DNA of 64,000 nucleotides, taken from Pseudomonas sp. Irchel 3H7. Its GTDB lineage: Bacteria; Pseudomonadota; Gammaproteobacteria; Pseudomonadales; Pseudomonadaceae. This document shows positions 1-7,979 of this stretch, one piece after another (the first letter of the stretch is position 1; each line of letters opens with the position of its first letter). The translations under genes and the position numbers were made by a program. The notes under the pieces are model-generated. The model had not been told where the DNA came from. It did not search any database and was given only the letters and a program-made list of their open reading frames with translations. The stretch is from NCBI RefSeq assembly GCF_900187605.1, contig NZ_FYEA01000003.1, forward strand, positions 310,001 to 374,000, written 5' to 3'.

Positions 1-459
1 GTGTTCGGCGGCAAGCTGACCACCTACCGCAAACTCGCTGAGTCGGCGATGGCGCAGTTGCTGCCATTTTTCACCCAGATGCGCCCGAACTGGACGGCCA
101 CCGCCACCCTGCCCGGTGGCGAAGACATGACCACGCCACAGGCTCTGTGCGCGCAGATTCGCGACAAGTTCGACTTCGTGCCGACCGAGATCGCCCGTCG
201 CTGGTCCACCACTTACGGCAGCCGCACCTGGCGCATGCTCGAAGGCGTGGAAACCCTGGCCGACATGGGCGAGCACCTCGGCGGTGGACTCTACACCCGT
301 GAAGTCGATTACCTGTGCAGCGAAGAATGGGCGACCACTGCCCACGACATTCTGTGGCGCCGCAGCAAACTCGGTTTGTTCACCACGCCGGCAGAGCAGG
401 AAAAACTGGCGAGCTATCTGGGTAAGGTTGAACAGAACCGCAAGATCGAAGCGGCCTGA
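1..459 (+). CDS. glpD: Glycerol-3-phosphate dehydrogenase, C-terminal part (partial)
   Basis: This is the last 152 residues of aerobic glycerol-3-phosphate dehydrogenase, the membrane-associated FAD enzyme that oxidises glycerol-3-phosphate to dihydroxyacetone phosphate and feeds electrons to the quinone pool. The sequence opens inside the conserved FGGKLTTYRKLAE motif of the FAD-binding domain. It then runs through the C-terminal helical domain (EVDYLCSEEWA, ILWRRSKLGL), which is characteristic of GlpD. The GTG at base 1 is an internal codon, so the gene starts upstream of the window. A strong terminator follows the stop. Identification rests on remembered family motifs. Confidence 0.93.
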   Translation: MFGGKLTTYRKLAESAMAQLLPFFTQMRPNWTATATLPGGEDMTTPQALCAQIRDKFDFVPTEIARRWSTTYGSRTWRMLEGVETLADMGEHLGGGLYTREVDYLCSEEWATTAHDILWRRSKLGLFTTPAEQEKLASYLGKVEQNRKIEAA

Positions 460-483
460 TCTTCGGAACGTCGCTTGAACGAA

Positions 484-515
484 AGCCCCTGAATTGAGAG
501 ATTCAGGGGCTTTTT
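484..515 (+). terminator. Rho-independent terminator after glpD
   Basis: A perfect 11-bp stem (AGCCCCTGAAT at 484-494, its complement at 501-511) with a 6-nt loop is followed by a run of five T. It sits 25 bases after the glpD stop and closes that transcript. Confidence 0.9.
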
Positions 516-533
516 GTTGTGCCAATGAAATCC

Positions 534-745
534 AGCCCCCCTCACCCCAGCCCTCTCCCCCCAAGGGGGCGAGGGGGAAAGGGAGCAGATCGGGGCTCGC
601 TCAAATACCGCGCTGGGAAAAAGGAGCCGATCGAGGGCTTTTTCAATCCTGAGTTAGACTCGATATTTCAGGTCGGCGTAACTCGCAAGGACCACGCGAT
701 CAAGTCCCCTCTCCCTCTGGGAGAGGGCTAGGGTGAGGGGCTTTG
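534..745. repeat. Short element with terminal inverted repeats (copy 1 of 3)
   Basis: The left end carries CCCTCACCCCAGCCCTCTCC and the right end carries its near reverse complement (GGAGAGGGCTAGGGTGAGGG). About 150 bp lie between them, including GGAGCCGATC and CAGGTCGGCGTA segments. Related elements with the same ends occur at 17959-18144 and 40124-40358. The length (about 210 bp), the inverted ends and the lack of any credible gene inside suggest a MITE-like non-autonomous element. No target-site duplication was established. Confidence 0.7.
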
Positions 746-754
746 GGGCCGGGA

Positions 755-1657
755 TCACTGCGCCAAATGCAACAACAGAAAATCAATAAACGCCCGCGAC
801 TTGTGCGGCAGATGCGGGGTGTTGGGAAACACCACATTGATCGACTGCGAGGGCAGCGAATACTCCGGCAGCAAGCGCACCAGACGCCCGGCGGCAATGT
901 CATCTGCCACCACCCAGGCAGGCAGAACCGATACGCCCAGTGAAGACAACGTCATCGAGCGAATCGCCGTCGACGAGTTCGATTCGAAGTGGCTGGTGCC
1001 ACCGACCTCAACGCCCTGCCCTGGCCCATGGCGCAATGTCCACTGAGTCGGCGCCTGCAAATTGCTGTTGGCGATCCACGGCACGCTGTTCAGGTCCAGC
1101 GGTTGCCGCACCGGATGTCGGGAGAGGAATTGCTCGGTGGCGACCAGCACGATTTCATAATCGGCCAACTTGCGGCTCTTGAATGCCGAATCCGCCAAGT
1201 TACCCAGACGGATCACCAGATCCAGTTTTTCCGCGACCAGATCATTCAACGAAGAGTTGAAGTTGTAGCACAAGCGGATTTCCGGATAACGCTCGGAGAA
1301 CAGTGGAATCAACGGCAGAATATACTTTTCACCGTATTCACTGGTTGAACTAATCCGTAACTTTCCGGATACCCGATTATTACCTTTCAGGACATTATCA
1401 AAGGCATTGTCGATGTCCGCGACAATCCCCTTGAACTCTTCATAAAACTCCTGACCTATTTCGGTCAGCGATATATTGCGGGTGTTGCGGATCAACAGCG
1501 TCGCCGACAAAACCTCCTCCAGCGCCTTGACATGCAGGCTGGCCATGGCTTTGCTGATACTCAGGTAGTTTGCAGCTTTGGTATAAGAACCAAAATCCAC
1601 CACCGCGAGGAACGTCTGAACCCGATTAAGATGAGAGTGCATGGCGCTATGGCTCAC
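755..1657 (-). CDS. LysR-family transcriptional regulator
   Basis: The product is a 300-residue LysR-type regulator. An N-terminal winged helix-turn-helix (about residues 8-66, FLAVVDFGSYTKAANYLSIS followed by a recognition helix) is followed by a periplasmic-binding-protein-like effector domain. The GTG start at 1657 is preceded at good spacing by AGGA; an in-frame ATG at 1642 is an alternative. It is transcribed divergently from the MFS gene across a 90-bp gap, the usual arrangement for a LysR protein controlling the neighbouring operon. By position it probably controls the tryptophan/indole cluster at 1748-9308; the inducer is unknown. Family assignment is firm, target is inference. Confidence 0.9.
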   Translation of the reverse strand: MSHSAMHSHLNRVQTFLAVVDFGSYTKAANYLSISKAMASLHVKALEEVLSATLLIRNTRNISLTEIGQEFYEEFKGIVADIDNAFDNVLKGNNRVSGKLRISSTSEYGEKYILPLIPLFSERYPEIRLCYNFNSSLNDLVAEKLDLVIRLGNLADSAFKSRKLADYEIVLVATEQFLSRHPVRQPLDLNSVPWIANSNLQAPTQWTLRHGPGQGVEVGGTSHFESNSSTAIRSMTLSSLGVSVLPAWVVADDIAAGRLVRLLPEYSLPSQSINVVFPNTPHLPHKSRAFIDFLLLHLAQ

Positions 1658-1747
1658 TGTTAAATCCTGTCAAACATTGTTTTAAGCATAGTCGTATCGA
1701 CACTTCAAGTCCATCGCCCCTATGCTGCGCGGCAAAGGGGATTCAAC

Positions 1748-3115
1748 ATGAACTATCGCTATAAGATCGCGCTGATCTTTCTGATCGGCTTTTTTATTGA
1801 CTGTATAAACATATTTATGTCGGCGGTGGCACTGCCGAGTATATCGGCAACTTTACAGGTCAGTACTTCATCGGTGGCGTGGGTTGCCAATGCTTATATT
1901 CTTGGCCTGACCCTGATTATTCCGGTCAGCACCTGGCTGGCCGGGCGTTTTGGCAGTCGCGAGATTCTCACCGCTTCGATGCTGGTGTTCACCGGCTCTG
2001 TGTGGATGTGCGGCATGGCCGACAGTTTCCACGAACTGGTGATCTGGCGGTTCATTCAGGGCGTCGGTGGCGGGCTGCTGATTCCGGTCGGTCAGGCGCT
2101 GACCTTCAATCTGTTTCAGGGCGAGCAACGGGCGAAAATATCCACACTGGTGATGGCCGTCGCGCTGATTGCCCCGGCGATTTCACCGACGGTCGGCGGC
2201 ATCATTGTCGACAGCAGCTCCTGGCGCTGGGTGTTCTACAGCAACATCCCGTTTTCGTTGATCGCGGCCGGGCTGTCATGGTTCTGGATCAAGGAAAGCA
2301 AACCGACCGATCTGCCGCGCCCGGACATCAAAGGCCTGCTACTGGTCAGTGCCGCGCTCGCCAGCCTGCTGATGGGCATGTCGCTGTACGGCGGCGACTA
2401 CCCGGCGCTGGCCGCGTTGAGCTGTGTCGCGGCCGGCTTGCTGTTCATCGTGCTGTACCTGCGGCACTACCGCCGCTGCAGCAACGCGATCATCGAGTTG
2501 AGCCTGCTCAAGAGCAAGAAACTCAGCACTTCGATCTTCATCTATTACGCGATTCCCGGCGTGTTCACCGGGGTCAATCTGATGAGCATTTTCTTCCTGC
2601 AGAACACGCTGCACTTCAGCGCCCGGCTGACCGGGATGTTCATGATCCTCTACGCCATCGGCGCGTTCATTGCGATGACGATTTGCGGCCGGGTCTACAA
2701 CCGGGTCGGCGCGAAACGCCTGTTCACCCTCGGCATGCTGCTGCACAGCGCCGGCATCGCCACGCTGATGCTGGTCAACGCGCCAACGGACCTGTGGGTG
2801 ATCGTCATCGCTTACAGCTTGATGGGCATCGGCGGTGGCATCGGTGCCAACACCGCGCAAACCACCTCATTGATGGATTTTGCCGGCGGCGATACGCACA
2901 AGGCGAGTGTGATCTGGAACATCAATCGGCAGATGTCGTTCAGCCTCGGTGCGGCGTTGTTTCTGATGATTTTCAATGTGCTGCTCAAGCAGTTCGACAC
3001 CACGCAGGCCTACCACGCGACGTTCGCGATTGCCGCGCTGGTCGGGCTGTTCCCGCTGTTTCAGATGAGTCAATTGAACCCTCCAAAGGAATGCCATGAA
3101 CAACAACCTGGTTGA
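1748..3115 (+). CDS. MFS drug:H+ antiporter-2 (DHA2) family transporter
   Basis: The product is a 455-residue integral membrane protein with about 14 predicted hydrophobic segments. The N-terminal half carries MFS signatures, including the loop 2-3 type motif (GRFGSREI near residue 70) and the antiporter motif in TM5 (ALIAPAISPTVGG). The overall layout is EmrB-like. The start is preceded by AAGGGG at good spacing. It is the first gene of the cluster and its 3' end overlaps the next gene by 20 bp, so they are co-transcribed. In this context it may export an indolic product or intermediate of the downstream enzymes, or import a substrate; the sequence does not decide which. Confidence 0.88.
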   Translation: MNYRYKIALIFLIGFFIDCINIFMSAVALPSISATLQVSTSSVAWVANAYILGLTLIIPVSTWLAGRFGSREILTASMLVFTGSVWMCGMADSFHELVIWRFIQGVGGGLLIPVGQALTFNLFQGEQRAKISTLVMAVALIAPAISPTVGGIIVDSSSWRWVFYSNIPFSLIAAGLSWFWIKESKPTDLPRPDIKGLLLVSAALASLLMGMSLYGGDYPALAALSCVAAGLLFIVLYLRHYRRCSNAIIELSLLKSKKLSTSIFIYYAIPGVFTGVNLMSIFFLQNTLHFSARLTGMFMILYAIGAFIAMTICGRVYNRVGAKRLFTLGMLLHSAGIATLMLVNAPTDLWVIVIAYSLMGIGGGIGANTAQTTSLMDFAGGDTHKASVIWNINRQMSFSLGAALFLMIFNVLLKQFDTTQAYHATFAIAALVGLFPLFQMSQLNPPKECHEQQPG

Positions 3116-3512
3116 ACGAGCGCAACACAGTATTCACCACGTGCACGAACTGATTCACCGCGTCTTTACCGACGCCGACGGGGCCGGCGCAGACGCCATC
3201 GCGCCGCTGATGGAGGTGTTTGCCGAGCACTTCAGCATGGTCACCACCTCGGCCGCCGTGGTCGGTCGGGCGCAAGTCGAGCAACTGTTCAACGGCGCCG
3301 TCGGTGCCCGCAAAGGTCTGGAGATTCTGATCAGCGACCTGCACACGGTCTGGCACGAAGGTTCGACCGTGGCCCTGCGCTACAAGGAAACCCATCGCCT
3401 GAACCAAAGCGAAACCTCGCGTATTTCGCTGGCGATCCTTCGCGTCCAGCACCACGACGTCCAGTGGTTGTACCTGCACGAAACACCGTTGAGCCAGGAA
3501 AAACCTGCATGA
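3096..3512 (+). CDS. NTF2-like / SnoaL-type small protein
   Basis: The product is a 138-residue soluble protein with the pattern of the NTF2-like superfamily. N-terminal helices (HHVHELIHRVFTDADG, MEVFAEHFSMV) are followed by beta strands ending in VQWLYLHETPL. Such proteins act as small-molecule enzymes or accessory subunits; Rieske oxygenase beta subunits share the fold. It overlaps the MFS gene by 20 bp and the reductase gene by ATGA, so it belongs to the same operon. A role in handling an indolic intermediate is plausible but not shown. The family call is moderate because NTF2-like proteins diverge widely. Confidence 0.6.
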   Translation: MNNNLVERAQHSIHHVHELIHRVFTDADGAGADAIAPLMEVFAEHFSMVTTSAAVVGRAQVEQLFNGAVGARKGLEILISDLHTVWHEGSTVALRYKETHRLNQSETSRISLAILRVQHHDVQWLYLHETPLSQEKPA

Positions 3513-4441
3513 AATACACCGTCACCCACTGCCGGATGCTCTCGGCGTCGATCAAGGAAGTCACCGTCAGCGGCCCGCCTTCCCTGATCGATATGAGCCA
3601 CGCCGGGGCACATTTCAAATGGCAGATCCCGGGGCTGGATGACTGTCGTCACTACTCGACGGTGCATGTAAAGGAGGTTGAGGATGGCCAGTTCACCTTC
3701 GCCATTCGCCTCTCGCCAGACTCCGTCAGCAGTCAGTACATCCGCACCCTGGCGGTCAATGACAGCGTGGAACTGGAAGGTCCGTTGAACACTTTCAACT
3801 ACCCGCTCGACGTTGACAGCGGGCGTGATATCGCGATTGCCGGCGGCATCGGCATCACGCCGCTGACCGGCATCCTGCGCCACCTGACTGCGCTGGATCG
3901 CCCTGCGCACCTGCATTACTTCGCCAAGAGCGCCGACGACGCGGTCTACGCCCGGCACCTGCAAGAACACCTGCAAGAACGCCTGCAACTGCACCTCTCC
4001 GGCAGTCGCCCGGCGATCAGCGAAGTGCTCGCCGATCTGCGCGCCGATGACCGCCTGTATGTCTGCGGCCCGGCAGCGATGCTCAACGCAGTGCTCAGTC
4101 ACGCCGAAAGCGTTGGCCTGGCGCGTGAACAGATCCATCTGGAAGTGTTCAACGTTGCCCGCGAAACCACCGCGCAAGGCTTCGTCATCGAGGCGGCCGA
4201 CTCCGGCGTCAGCATCAATGTCGGCCCGCAACAGTCGTTGCTCGAAGCGTTGGAAGCGGCCGGGCTCGACCCGCTGTACGACTGTCGTCGTGGTGAATGC
4301 GGCGTTTGCGCGCTGGACGTCCTCGAAGGCGAGGTCGACCACCGCGATTTCATCATGAGCGAACAGGAAGCGGCGTGCAGTGCGCGAATCTACCCCTGCG
4401 TCTCCCGCGCCAAAAGCCCGCGCCTGAAACTGGCGATCTGA
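3509..4441 (+). CDS. VanB-type FAD/FMN and 2Fe-2S oxidoreductase
   Basis: This 310-residue reductase is of the phthalate dioxygenase reductase/VanB type. An N-terminal flavin-binding barrel (HYSTVHV near residue 50) is followed by an NAD-binding domain (GGIGITPLTGI, then YVCGPAAML). A C-terminal plant-type ferredoxin domain carries ligands C259, C264 and C267 (CRRGECGVC) and a later cysteine in YPCVS. It would pass electrons from NAD(P)H to the Rieske oxygenase encoded next. The start ATG overlaps the preceding stop (ATGA). Fusion of ferredoxin and reductase in one chain makes this a two-component oxygenase system. Confidence 0.9.
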   Translation: MKYTVTHCRMLSASIKEVTVSGPPSLIDMSHAGAHFKWQIPGLDDCRHYSTVHVKEVEDGQFTFAIRLSPDSVSSQYIRTLAVNDSVELEGPLNTFNYPLDVDSGRDIAIAGGIGITPLTGILRHLTALDRPAHLHYFAKSADDAVYARHLQEHLQERLQLHLSGSRPAISEVLADLRADDRLYVCGPAAMLNAVLSHAESVGLAREQIHLEVFNVARETTAQGFVIEAADSGVSINVGPQQSLLEALEAAGLDPLYDCRRGECGVCALDVLEGEVDHRDFIMSEQEAACSARIYPCVSRAKSPRLKLAI

Positions 4442-4455
4442 GAGAGGACACTCCG

Positions 4456-5754
4456 TTGGACAACTATTTCAATGGCAGAGAAGTGCATAAATCTCTGTTC
4501 CTTGATCAGGCGCTTTTCGAACAGGAACAGCAGCGCGTATTCGCCGCGAGCTGGTGCTACCTGGGTCACGACAGCCTGATCCCCGAGACCGGCGACTACT
4601 TCACCACCACCCTTGCACAACAGCCGCTGGCCATGGTTCGGCAGAAGAACGGCGCCATCGTCGTGCTGCATAACCGTTGCCCGCACAAAGGCGTGAAAGT
4701 GCTGGCCGAAGCGCGCGGCAATGTCGGCCGCTTCATGCGTTGCCCGTACCACGCATGGACGTTCAAGACGGACGGCGAGCTGCTGAGCATTCCGGTGAAA
4801 AAGGAGTACGACGACTGCGACCTGAGCAGTTGTTCCGCGCACAAAGGCATGCGCCCGGTGAACGCGGTGCACAACTATCGCGGCTTCGTCTTTGTCCGCC
4901 TGACGGAAGAAGGCATCGGCTTCGAGGAGTTCTTTGGCGAGTCGCTGTCGACACTCGACAACATGGTCATGCGCTCGCCGCAGGGCCAGCTGAAAGTAAT
5001 CGGCCAGCCATTGCTGCACCGCCATCGCTGCAACTGGAAAATGGTCGTCGACAACCAGACCGACACCTGCCACCCGATGATCGCCCACGAATCTTCGGCC
5101 GGCGAAGCCATCCGCCTGTGGCAGGAAACCGGTGATCAGGGCAAGCCACCGATGGCCGTCGAACTGTTCTCGCCGTTCATGGCCTCCTACGAGTTTTTCG
5201 CCGGCATGGGCATTCGCGTCTGGCCCAATGGCCACGGGCACACCGGGGTCAGCAATTCGATCCACAAGGCCTACACCGACATCCCCGGTTACTGGGACTT
5301 GATGGTGGAAAGCTACGGTGAAGAGCAGGCCCGGGCGATCCTCGACGACACCCGCCACAACACCGTGTATTTCCCCAACCTGATGGTCAAGGGACCGATC
5401 CAGACCTTGCGCGTGATCAAACCGCTCAGCGCCCGCGAAACCATCGTCGAGTCGTGGATCTTCGAACTGCAGGGCGCCCCCGTGCAGTTGCTGGAAAGGA
5501 CTGTGCAGTACAACAACCTGATCAACTCGCCGTGTTCGATGGTCGCCCACGACGACGTGGAAATGTACGAACGGGCCATGGAAGGCCTGGGCAGCGACGC
5601 CAACGAATGGGTCAACGTCGCCCGCCTGTTCAGCCCGAACGAATCCTATGCGCAGACCCAAGTGGTGTCCGGCACCAGCGAAATGGCCATGCGTAATTTC
5701 TATAACAATTGGCAGCACTTGATGCGGGACGACCATGCAACACGATCAATCTAA
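4456..5754 (+). CDS. Rieske aromatic-ring hydroxylating dioxygenase, alpha subunit
   Basis: This 432-residue catalytic subunit has a Rieske centre with C75, H77, C96 and H99 (NRCPHKG and RCPYHAW). The mononuclear iron site is D203-x2-H206-x4-H211 within the DNQTDTCHPMIAHE segment. I chose the TTG at 4456 because GAGAGGA lies just upstream and the protein then begins about where family members do. It overlaps the beta-subunit gene by 20 bp. Its neighbours make tryptophan-derived indoles, so indole-3-acetate or indoleacetamide is a reasonable candidate substrate. IacCD and IadDE of auxin degraders are Rieske enzymes acting on that pathway; orthology to them was not tested. Confidence 0.92.
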   Translation: MDNYFNGREVHKSLFLDQALFEQEQQRVFAASWCYLGHDSLIPETGDYFTTTLAQQPLAMVRQKNGAIVVLHNRCPHKGVKVLAEARGNVGRFMRCPYHAWTFKTDGELLSIPVKKEYDDCDLSSCSAHKGMRPVNAVHNYRGFVFVRLTEEGIGFEEFFGESLSTLDNMVMRSPQGQLKVIGQPLLHRHRCNWKMVVDNQTDTCHPMIAHESSAGEAIRLWQETGDQGKPPMAVELFSPFMASYEFFAGMGIRVWPNGHGHTGVSNSIHKAYTDIPGYWDLMVESYGEEQARAILDDTRHNTVYFPNLMVKGPIQTLRVIKPLSARETIVESWIFELQGAPVQLLERTVQYNNLINSPCSMVAHDDVEMYERAMEGLGSDANEWVNVARLFSPNESYAQTQVVSGTSEMAMRNFYNNWQHLMRDDHATRSI

Positions 5755-6220
5755 TCACCACGCCATCGCGCAACTGATCGAGACCGAACTGCACTTGCTC
5801 GACCAGCAGGATTTCGACGCCTGGCAACAGCTGCTCAGCGATGACTACCACTACTGGATTCCCATGACCCGTGAGCAGGTCAGTCCGTTGCACGAATCAT
5901 CGCTGGTGTACGAAGACCGTTTTCTGACCACGCTGCGGATCAACCGACTGGCCAATGCGCGCAACTTCTCCCAACAGCCCAAGAGCCGCAGCCTGCACAT
6001 CGCCCAGCGCCCGCGCATCACGCTCGACGCAGCCTCGTTCAGCGCGTGCGCCAGCTCCAACATGCTCTATTGCGAAGCGCGCGGCGACAACGAATGGCAC
6101 TACCCGGTGACCGTCGAACATCAACTGATCAACATCGATGGCACGTGGAAGATTCACGGCAAGAAGATCCTGTTGCTCAACCCCGCACGCGCCCTTGAAA
6201 GCCTGCAGCTCATTATCTGA
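5735..6220 (+). CDS. Aromatic-ring hydroxylating dioxygenase, beta subunit
   Basis: The product is a 161-residue small subunit with the NTF2-like fold typical of Rieske dioxygenase beta chains. Family-like segments are LLDQQDFDAWQQLLSDDYHY near the N-terminus, EDRFLTTLRINRL in the middle and WKIHGKKILLLN near the end. It overlaps the alpha gene by 20 bp, which indicates translational coupling and an alpha-beta complex. The beta subunit is mainly structural in this family. Substrate range cannot be read from it. Confidence 0.9.
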   Translation: MQHDQSNHHAIAQLIETELHLLDQQDFDAWQQLLSDDYHYWIPMTREQVSPLHESSLVYEDRFLTTLRINRLANARNFSQQPKSRSLHIAQRPRITLDAASFSACASSNMLYCEARGDNEWHYPVTVEHQLINIDGTWKIHGKKILLLNPARALESLQLII

Positions 6221-6239
6221 TCGATCGAGAAGTCTCCCT

Positions 6240-7949
6240 GTGAAAGCTATTTCCCATGATTCCAGTCAGGCGTCCGCGTGCCTGTCTTTTCCCTACGTCG
6301 ATCTGCTGTATGACTATGGCCAGTTCCTGCGCAGTGCCGATGAAGCCATTGGTTACCTGCCGGCGGAAACTGCCGAGAAACACATCGGCATCGTCGGCGC
6401 TGGCCTCAGCGGGCTGGTCGCCGCTTACGAACTGCTGCGCGCCGGTGCGCGTCGCGTGACGCTGTTTGAAGCGGAACCCGAGCATGTCGGCGGGCGTCTG
6501 CTGACGCAGTGTTTTGATGAGGAACAGCCGCAGTTCATCGCGGAAATGGGCGCCATGCGTTTTCCGCCGAGTGAAGTCGGGCTGTTTCATTACCTCAATC
6601 GCTTCGGCATCCAGACCACCGAGGCGTTTCCCGACCCGGGCGTGGTCGACACCGAAATCCACTACCGTGGCGAAGCCCATCACTGGGCAGCCATGCAACC
6701 ACCGCCGGCGCTGTTCAGCACCGTGCACCAAGGCTGGATCGCCTTTCTCAGCGAAGGCGTGACCCTCGATGACGGCACGTGCCTGGCGCCACCGCTGCTG
6801 ATCACCGAATTACTCAAGCAGCATAGTTACTGCGAAGTGCAGCCCGAGTGGCAACGCTACCTGGACTGCTTCGGTGACAGCTCGTTTTACTCGGCGATGG
6901 TGCGCATCTTCACCGGCAAAAAACCACCGGGCGGCAAACCGTGGCGCAAGCCTGAAGACTTCCACCTGTTCGGCTCGCTGGGCATTGGCTCGGGCGGTTT
7001 CCAGTCGGTGTACCGCGCCTCGTTCACCGAGATCCTGCGCCTGGTGGTCAATGCGCTGGAGGTCAATCAGCGTCTGGTGCCCAACGGTATTTCCTCGCTG
7101 GCCGAGCGGATTGCCGACACCGAATTCAACGGTATTCAGGTGCGCGACATGATTTGCCGCACGCGCATCGAGTCGATCAACAAAGGTGCGCACGGCGAGA
7201 TTCTGCTGGCCGGCAGCAACGGCGAAACCTACGCCTGCGACCGGGTAATCACCACCACCACGACCCGCGCCCTGCAAGTGAACCTCAAGCTCACGCAGAA
7301 CCAGGCCTTCGTCAATCGCGACGTCGCGCGGGCGATCAACGAAACGCACATGGTCGGCTCATCCAAGCTGTTCATCCTGACCAAGGACAAGTTCTGGCTC
7401 AAACATGGCCTGGCGCAAAACATCCAGACCGACACCCTGGTCAAGGGCGTGTATTGCCTCGATTACGCGCCGCACGATCCGGATTCCTGGGGCGTGGTGT
7501 TGATCAGTTACACCTGGGAAGACGACTCGCACAAGATGGTTTCGATGACCGACAAGGTGCAGCGCTGCCTGCGTCTGGTCGACGAATTGGCGATGAGCGC
7601 ACCGGAATTTGCCAGCCATCTGCTGCCGCTGGACGGTGACTACCAGCGCTACGTTCTGGAATACGACTGGCTGACCGACAAGCACGCACTCGGCGCTTTC
7701 AAGCTGAATTTCCCCGGCGACGACATCTACTCCGAGCGCCTGTTCTATCAGTTCCGTACCGCACTCGATCCGCAACAGGATACCGGTTTGTACCTGGCCG
7801 GTTGCGGCGCCTCGTTCACCGGTGGCTGGGCCGAAGGCGCGATTCAAACCGCACTCAACGGTGCGTGCGCGGTGATCAGCAGCCTGGGCGGCGATCTGCT
7901 TGCCGGCAACCCGCTCGACGACTTGCACTCGCAGTACCGCTACTGCTGA
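6240..7949 (+). CDS. iaaM: Tryptophan 2-monooxygenase (indoleacetamide-forming)
   Basis: This 569-residue flavin amine oxidase closely matches remembered IaaM/TMS1 of Pseudomonas savastanoi (about 557 residues). Shared segments include DLLYDYGQFLR, the dinucleotide-binding GAGLSG near residue 55, EMGAMRFPPS, FPDPGVVDTE, LFGSLGIGSGGFQ, GSSKLFILT, the segment from VYCLDY and the C-terminal GLYLAGCG. The enzyme oxidatively decarboxylates L-tryptophan to indole-3-acetamide. The GTG at 6240 begins the protein 20 bases after the beta-subunit stop and matches the family's N-terminus; an earlier in-frame ATG would overlap the beta gene by over 80 bp. The iaaH gene follows immediately, as in known auxin operons. 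Confidence 0.93.
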   Translation: MKAISHDSSQASACLSFPYVDLLYDYGQFLRSADEAIGYLPAETAEKHIGIVGAGLSGLVAAYELLRAGARRVTLFEAEPEHVGGRLLTQCFDEEQPQFIAEMGAMRFPPSEVGLFHYLNRFGIQTTEAFPDPGVVDTEIHYRGEAHHWAAMQPPPALFSTVHQGWIAFLSEGVTLDDGTCLAPPLLITELLKQHSYCEVQPEWQRYLDCFGDSSFYSAMVRIFTGKKPPGGKPWRKPEDFHLFGSLGIGSGGFQSVYRASFTEILRLVVNALEVNQRLVPNGISSLAERIADTEFNGIQVRDMICRTRIESINKGAHGEILLAGSNGETYACDRVITTTTTRALQVNLKLTQNQAFVNRDVARAINETHMVGSSKLFILTKDKFWLKHGLAQNIQTDTLVKGVYCLDYAPHDPDSWGVVLISYTWEDDSHKMVSMTDKVQRCLRLVDELAMSAPEFASHLLPLDGDYQRYVLEYDWLTDKHALGAFKLNFPGDDIYSERLFYQFRTALDPQQDTGLYLAGCGASFTGGWAEGAIQTALNGACAVISSLGGDLLAGNPLDDLHSQYRYC

Positions 7950-7979
7950 CCCAGTCCCTTTCCACGCCGAGAATCATCC

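Noticed and set aside
4390..5736. Long minus-strand open frame of 448 codons opposite the Rieske alpha gene
   Set aside because: It is the antisense shadow of a GC-rich gene with clear Rieske motifs. Its translation is rich in His, Val, Gly and Arg and has no domain pattern.
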